A stretch of DNA of 64,000 bases from Shimia aestuarii. Its GTDB lineage: Bacteria; Pseudomonadota; Alphaproteobacteria; Rhodobacterales; Rhodobacteraceae. Position 1 is the first letter of the stretch. The number at the start of each line of letters is the position of its first letter. Location: assembly GCF_022814865.1 (NCBI RefSeq), contig NZ_JAKVRD010000003.1, forward strand, positions 205,819 through 269,818. The letters run 5' to 3'. Position numbers and translations under genes: made by a program. The notes beneath the pieces were generated by a model that was not told the origin of the DNA, did no database searches, and worked only from the letters and a program-made list of their open reading frames with translations. Shown piece after piece: positions 60,623 to 64,000 of this stretch.

Positions 60623-62131
60623 ATGTCGACCCTAGCAGAAAACCTCGAGAATCTGGCAACGCATCTGGACCGCTTTCGCGTCTCTGGCATCCAAAACAGG
60701 ATCGCCGGTAAGGACTGCGCGGGTTCGGGTGGCACCTTCACGACCCATTCGCCGGTCGACAAGAGCGTGATTTGCGACGTCGCACGAGGAGACGCGACAG
60801 ATATCGACGCCGCCGCGAAGGCCGCGCAAGAGGCCTTTCCAGCGTGGCGCGACATGCCCGCTCTCGAACGGAAGAAAATCCTTCTCAAGATCGCGGACGG
60901 CATCGAAGCCCGTGCCGAAGAAATAGCGCTTTGCGAGTGCTGGGATACCGGCCAAGCACTGCGCTTCATGTCCAAAGCCGCCATTCGCGGCGCTGAGAAC
61001 TTCCGGTTCTTCGCAGATCAGGTCACCTCGGCGCGCGATGGGCAGAACTTGCGCTCTCCGACCCTGATGAATGTCACAACCCGTGTGCCCCTCGGCCCGG
61101 TCGGCGTCATAACACCTTGGAACACGCCCTTCATGCTCTCGACATGGAAGATCGCACCCGCTTTGGCAGCGGGATGCACGGTTGTGCACAAGCCCGCTGA
61201 GCTCTCGCCTCTTTCGGCCCGCCTTCTTGTCGAGATCGCAGAAGATGCCGGTCTTCCGCCAGGGGTCTGGAACATGGTGAATGGCTTTGGCGAGGATGCT
61301 GGTAAGGCCCTCTGCGAGCACCCAGATATTCGCGCCATTGCCTTCGTCGGTGAAAGCCGTACTGGTAGCCTGATCCAAAAACAGGGGGCCGACACGCTCA
61401 AGCGTGTGCACCTTGAACTGGGCGGAAAGAACCCCGTTATCGTCTTTGAAGACGCCGACCTAGACCGCGCCCTCGATGCGGTGACCTTCATGATCTACTC
61501 CATCAACGGTGAACGCTGCACCTCTTCGTCAAGACTACTCGTTCAGGAGAGTATCCGAGAAGACTTTGAGGCTCGATTGATCGAACGCGTCAACGCGATC
61601 CAAGTCGGGCATCCCCTTGACCCACAAACCGTCATTGGCCCACTCATCGGGGAAGAGCATTTCGCAAAGGTCACGTCCTATTTCGATATTGCAAAGGAAG
61701 ACGGCGCGACCATCGCAGCGGGCGGCGCACCAATAAAGAGCGATGGATACTTCGTTCCACCCACGCTCTTTACGGACGCAAAGAACGACATGCGGATCGC
61801 GCGCGAAGAGATATTTGGACCGGTCCTGACTTCAATCGCGTTCAAAGACGAAGACGAGGCGCTGCGCATCGCCAATGATACACCGTATGGGCTGACCGGA
61901 TACCTTTGGACCAATGACCTGACCCGCGCACTGCGCTTCTCGGATAGACTTGAGGCCGGAATGATCTGGGTAAACTCCGAGAACGTTCGACACCTACCGA
62001 CTCCCTTTGGCGGCGTCAAAGCAAGCGGGATCGGACGCGACGGAGGCGATTGGTCCTTCGAATTCTACATGGAGCAAAAACACATCGGATTCGCGATGGG
62101 TGACCACCATATTCCGCGTCTCGGCGTGTAA
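60623..62131 (+). CDS. hpaE: 5-carboxymethyl-2-hydroxymuconate semialdehyde dehydrogenase
   Basis: 502 residues, an aldehyde dehydrogenase. The catalytic Cys is C299 in SINGERCTSSSRLLVQ and the Glu is in HLELGGKNPVIVFEDADLDR; NAD site segments are GVITPWNTPFMLSTWKIAPA and AFVGESRTGSLIQ. EEIFGPVL and SGIGRDGG are the C-terminal family blocks. It oxidises the ring-cleavage semialdehyde to 5-carboxymethyl-2-hydroxymuconate. GGAGAGG lies 11 bases before the ATG. Confidence 0.88.
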   Translation: MSTLAENLENLATHLDRFRVSGIQNRIAGKDCAGSGGTFTTHSPVDKSVICDVARGDATDIDAAAKAAQEAFPAWRDMPALERKKILLKIADGIEARAEEIALCECWDTGQALRFMSKAAIRGAENFRFFADQVTSARDGQNLRSPTLMNVTTRVPLGPVGVITPWNTPFMLSTWKIAPALAAGCTVVHKPAELSPLSARLLVEIAEDAGLPPGVWNMVNGFGEDAGKALCEHPDIRAIAFVGESRTGSLIQKQGADTLKRVHLELGGKNPVIVFEDADLDRALDAVTFMIYSINGERCTSSSRLLVQESIREDFEARLIERVNAIQVGHPLDPQTVIGPLIGEEHFAKVTSYFDIAKEDGATIAAGGAPIKSDGYFVPPTLFTDAKNDMRIAREEIFGPVLTSIAFKDEDEALRIANDTPYGLTGYLWTNDLTRALRFSDRLEAGMIWVNSENVRHLPTPFGGVKASGIGRDGGDWSFEFYMEQKHIGFAMGDHHIPRLGV

Positions 62132-62140
62132 GGAGAGATG

Positions 62141-63001
62141 ATGATCCAAATCGCAACAGTTACCGCAAAGGATCAACAGCACTATGGCGTGATCCGGGAA
62201 TACGGGTTTTCAGACCTGAGCAAAAGGTTCCCTCAATGGCCAACCCTGCTCGATGCCATCGAGGCGAATGGATGGAGTGCGCTTCAAGACGCCGCGAAGG
62301 ACGCAGAACGCACGCACGCACCGGGGACATTCACCTACAGCGCGCCCCTTCCCAATGCGAAACGCATTCTGTGCGTCGGAGTGAACTTTCCGGACCGCAA
62401 TGCCGAGTACAAAGACGGGAGCGCACAACCAAAGCATATGTCGCTATTCCCTCGTTTCGCGAGCGGATTTACCGGCCACGAACAGAATCTTGTGCGCCCT
62501 CCCGAGAATCACACACTCGACTACGAGGGCGAAGTCGCCATCGTCATCGGCAAGGCTGGCCGGCGCATCAACCCCAAGGATGCATATGACCACATCGCGG
62601 CTCTGACCCTCTGTAACGAGGGCACGATCCGAGACTGGGTGCGCCATGCGAAGTTCAATGTCACTCAAGGCAAGAACTGGGACCACTCTGGCGCAATGGG
62701 GCCATGGCTCGTCCCGTTCAAGGATCCCGCACAACTCGATGAGGCGCGGCTTCAGACCTGGGTCAACGGAGAGCTTCGCCAAGACGATCACCTCGCCAAT
62801 ATGATGTTCCCAATCCGGGAAGAGATCGCCTATATCTCGACGTTCATGACCCTTAAGCCTGGCGATATCATCGTGACAGGAACGCCTACCGGGGCCGGCG
62901 CGCGCTTCGATCCGCCGCGCTACCTTGCACCGGGGGATGTGGTTGAGATCAAGGTCGAGGGCCTTGGCTGCCTGCGCAATGGCGTGGAGGACGAGATATG
63001 A
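62141..63001 (+). CDS. hpaG: FAH-family decarboxylase/isomerase of the homoprotocatechuate pathway (HpaG-like)
   Basis: 286 residues. CVGVNFPDRNAEYKDGSAQP, TLDYEGEVAIVIGKAGRRIN (metal Glu), and TLKPGDIIVTGTPTGAGARF are FAH-family signatures. In E. coli HpaG decarboxylates 5-oxo-pent-3-ene-1,2,5-tricarboxylate and isomerises the product; in some bacteria this activity is split over two proteins, and here only one FAH gene is in the cluster. The context between hpaE and hpaH supports the role. Of two adjacent ATGs I chose 62141 (AGGAG spacing 5). Its stop overlaps hpaH by four bases. Confidence 0.8.
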   Translation: MIQIATVTAKDQQHYGVIREYGFSDLSKRFPQWPTLLDAIEANGWSALQDAAKDAERTHAPGTFTYSAPLPNAKRILCVGVNFPDRNAEYKDGSAQPKHMSLFPRFASGFTGHEQNLVRPPENHTLDYEGEVAIVIGKAGRRINPKDAYDHIAALTLCNEGTIRDWVRHAKFNVTQGKNWDHSGAMGPWLVPFKDPAQLDEARLQTWVNGELRQDDHLANMMFPIREEIAYISTFMTLKPGDIIVTGTPTGAGARFDPPRYLAPGDVVEIKVEGLGCLRNGVEDEI

Positions 63002-63798
63002 CGCCTGAAGAGCATCAACGCGCTGCGACCGACTTGCTAAAGGCCGAAGCCAGCGGTCACCAGATAGATCTCTTGTCTTTACGTTATCCGAATATGACCA
63101 TGGATGATGCCTATGCGATCCAAGGTGAAATCTACGCTCAGAAACGTGCTGCTGGTTGCAATGTGATTGGTTGGAAGATTGGCCTAACCTCAAAAGCCAT
63201 GCAGAACGCTCTTGGGATCGATATTCCCGATAGCGGCATTCTCTTTGACCACATGCTCTTTCAATCAGGTGAAGACGTGCCCGCCGGCCGTTTCATTCAG
63301 CCGCGCATCGAAGCCGAGATCGCATTCCTTATGAAAGACACGCTCTCCGGAAACGATATCGGCCGTGAGGACGTCCTCGCGGCGACCGAGGCGGTTGCTC
63401 CTGCACTTGAGATCCTCGACACGCGCATTCTTCGAAAAGACCCCGCAACAGGCCAGTCTAGGAACGTGCTCGACACGATCAGCGACAACGCGGCAAACGC
63501 CGGCGTAGTTCTCGGGACAGAGCGTTTTGCTCCCACATCCCTTGATCTTCGCTGGATCGGCGCAATCGTCAGCCGCAATAACGAGGTTGAAGAAACAGGG
63601 CTCGGCGCCGGTGTGCTGAATGATCCAGTGGAAAGCGTCGTCTGGCTTGCACGTCGCATGGCGGCATACGGACAGAAGATCGAAGCAGGACATATCATCT
63701 TGGCCGGGAGCTTCATTCGCCCGATTGAATGCCCACCCGGATCGCAAATCTCAGCTGATTTCGGAGATTTCGGCTCCGTCGAGATCAGTTTTTCCTGA
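62998..63798 (+). CDS. hpaH: 2-oxo-hept-4-ene-1,7-dioate hydratase
   Basis: 266 residues. The hydratase/MhpD-type signature is AYAIQGEIYAQKRAAGCNVI, then GWKIGLTSKAMQNALGIDIP, PRIEAEIAFLMKDTL (metal Glu pair) and EILDTRI. It adds water to 2-oxo-hept-4-ene-1,7-dioate. It is the last visible gene of the cluster and starts four bases before the hpaG stop (ATGA). No ring-cleavage dioxygenase (hpaD) or aldolase (hpaI) gene is in the window. Confidence 0.88.
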   Translation: MTPEEHQRAATDLLKAEASGHQIDLLSLRYPNMTMDDAYAIQGEIYAQKRAAGCNVIGWKIGLTSKAMQNALGIDIPDSGILFDHMLFQSGEDVPAGRFIQPRIEAEIAFLMKDTLSGNDIGREDVLAATEAVAPALEILDTRILRKDPATGQSRNVLDTISDNAANAGVVLGTERFAPTSLDLRWIGAIVSRNNEVEETGLGAGVLNDPVESVVWLARRMAAYGQKIEAGHIILAGSFIRPIECPPGSQISADFGDFGSVEISFS

Positions 63799-63825
63799 AA
63801 ACGCGTCTGGAAAGGCTCTGAAAAC

Positions 63826-63855
63826 GCAAAAAAGCGCTCCGTGTCAGGAGCGCTT
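63826..63855 (-). terminator. Terminator at end of the rRNA operon
   Basis: On the minus strand AAGCGCTCC pairs with GGAGCGCTT (loop TGACAC), followed by a T-run. It is about 58 bases downstream of the 5S 3' end. The hpaH gene runs into it from the left, so it may serve both directions. Confidence 0.8.
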
Positions 63856-63913
63856 GAAGCAATTCTGATTTCATCATTCAGAGAGGTACAAATTTGTTAT
63901 TTGGTTCTTACTA

Positions 63914-64000
63914 GGTTTGGCGGTGACCTACTCTCCCACGTCTTGAGACGCAGTACCATCGGCGCGACGGTGCTTAACGGCCGGGTTCGGGATGGGACCG
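63914..64000 (-). rRNA. rrf: 5S ribosomal RNA, 3' part (cut by window edge)
   Basis: On the minus strand the sequence CGGTCCCATCCCGAACCCGG followed by CCGTTAAGCACCGTCGCGCC and ending GGTCACCGCCAAACC is typical of bacterial 5S rRNA loop B to helix I. The 5' third is outside the window. The 16S and 23S genes must lie upstream, beyond 64000. No tRNA gene is visible between the 5S end and the terminator at 63855. Confidence 0.93.

Noticed and set aside
63856..63913. tRNA-fMet after the 5S rRNA gene, as in some Rhodobacteraceae rrn operons
   Set aside because: The 58 bases between the 5S end and the terminator are too few and have no cloverleaf.

Overview
The window reads as a piece of a Rhodobacteraceae (Roseobacter-group) alphaproteobacterial chromosome. 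The support is the high-GC coding bias, the families present (CarD, SUV3-like helicase, RpoH-I-type sigma-32, DmdB/DmdC-like acyl-CoA enzymes, a free-standing Hint-domain protein, several very small Rhodobacterales-type proteins) and a tRNA-His with the alphaproteobacterial acceptor end (no encoded G-1, A73). Gene density is that of an ordinary chromosome. I see no insertion sequence, prophage, integrase, CRISPR array or toxin-antitoxin locus. All functions are assigned from protein motifs read by eye; no database search was possible.

Layout. 1-11.4 kb: a glycosyltransferase-like protein, O-acetylhomoserine sulfhydrylase, a periplasmic SIMPL protein, a 781-residue single-pass protein joining GspL/PilM-like and GspC-like ends, an acyltransferase, an Lrp regulator next to a Kef-type antiporter, and divergent cobT/cobS. 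11.4-16.4 kb (minus): CarD, FdxA, an S4 RNA-binding protein, a SUV3-like RNA helicase and a TPR lipoprotein-like protein, probably largely one operon apart from carD. 16.5-25.6 kb: mixed housekeeping enzymes, including an SCP2/lysophospholipase pair, a MarR regulator with a clear operator shared with a membrane protein, oligoendopeptidase F and an M19 dipeptidase. 26-29.6 kb: rpoH with a good promoter, rluD head-to-head with a small membrane protein, and tRNA-His.

29.6-42.8 kb is a lipid and acyl-CoA region: two PaaI-type thioesterases with a MATE exporter, two tandem MerR regulators, then acyl-CoA dehydrogenase, GST, thiolase and the bifunctional FadB-type protein, followed by a Hint protein, a DMT transporter and a DmdB-like acyl-CoA ligase. 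44-50.5 kb holds a SPOR protein and the overlapping nucleoside-salvage operon cdd-deoA-deoB-add-upp. 50.6-55.1 kb carries central carbon genes: malic enzyme (maeB) and propionyl-CoA synthetase (prpE), the latter preceded by a cluster of TTTGCAAA-type sites that match the known PccR/ScfR motif. 55.3-60 kb has nadK, glyA and small membrane proteins. 60.1-63.8 kb is a partial homoprotocatechuate meta-cleavage cluster (hpaF divergent from hpaE-hpaG-hpaH). The window ends inside a 5S rRNA gene, the 3' end of an rrn operon on the minus strand.

The observations most worth following are: the PccR-like sites before prpE; two intergenic arrays of an 11-bp repeat (ATACCGACnnn x4) 31 kb apart; the GspL/GspC-like fusion protein; a MerR-type palindrome before the second merR and the beta-oxidation genes; a TTG start that gives the HpaF tautomerase its catalytic N-terminal proline; an M48-like protein that lacks the zinc motif; and a 20-codon small ORF with a strong ribosome-binding site.
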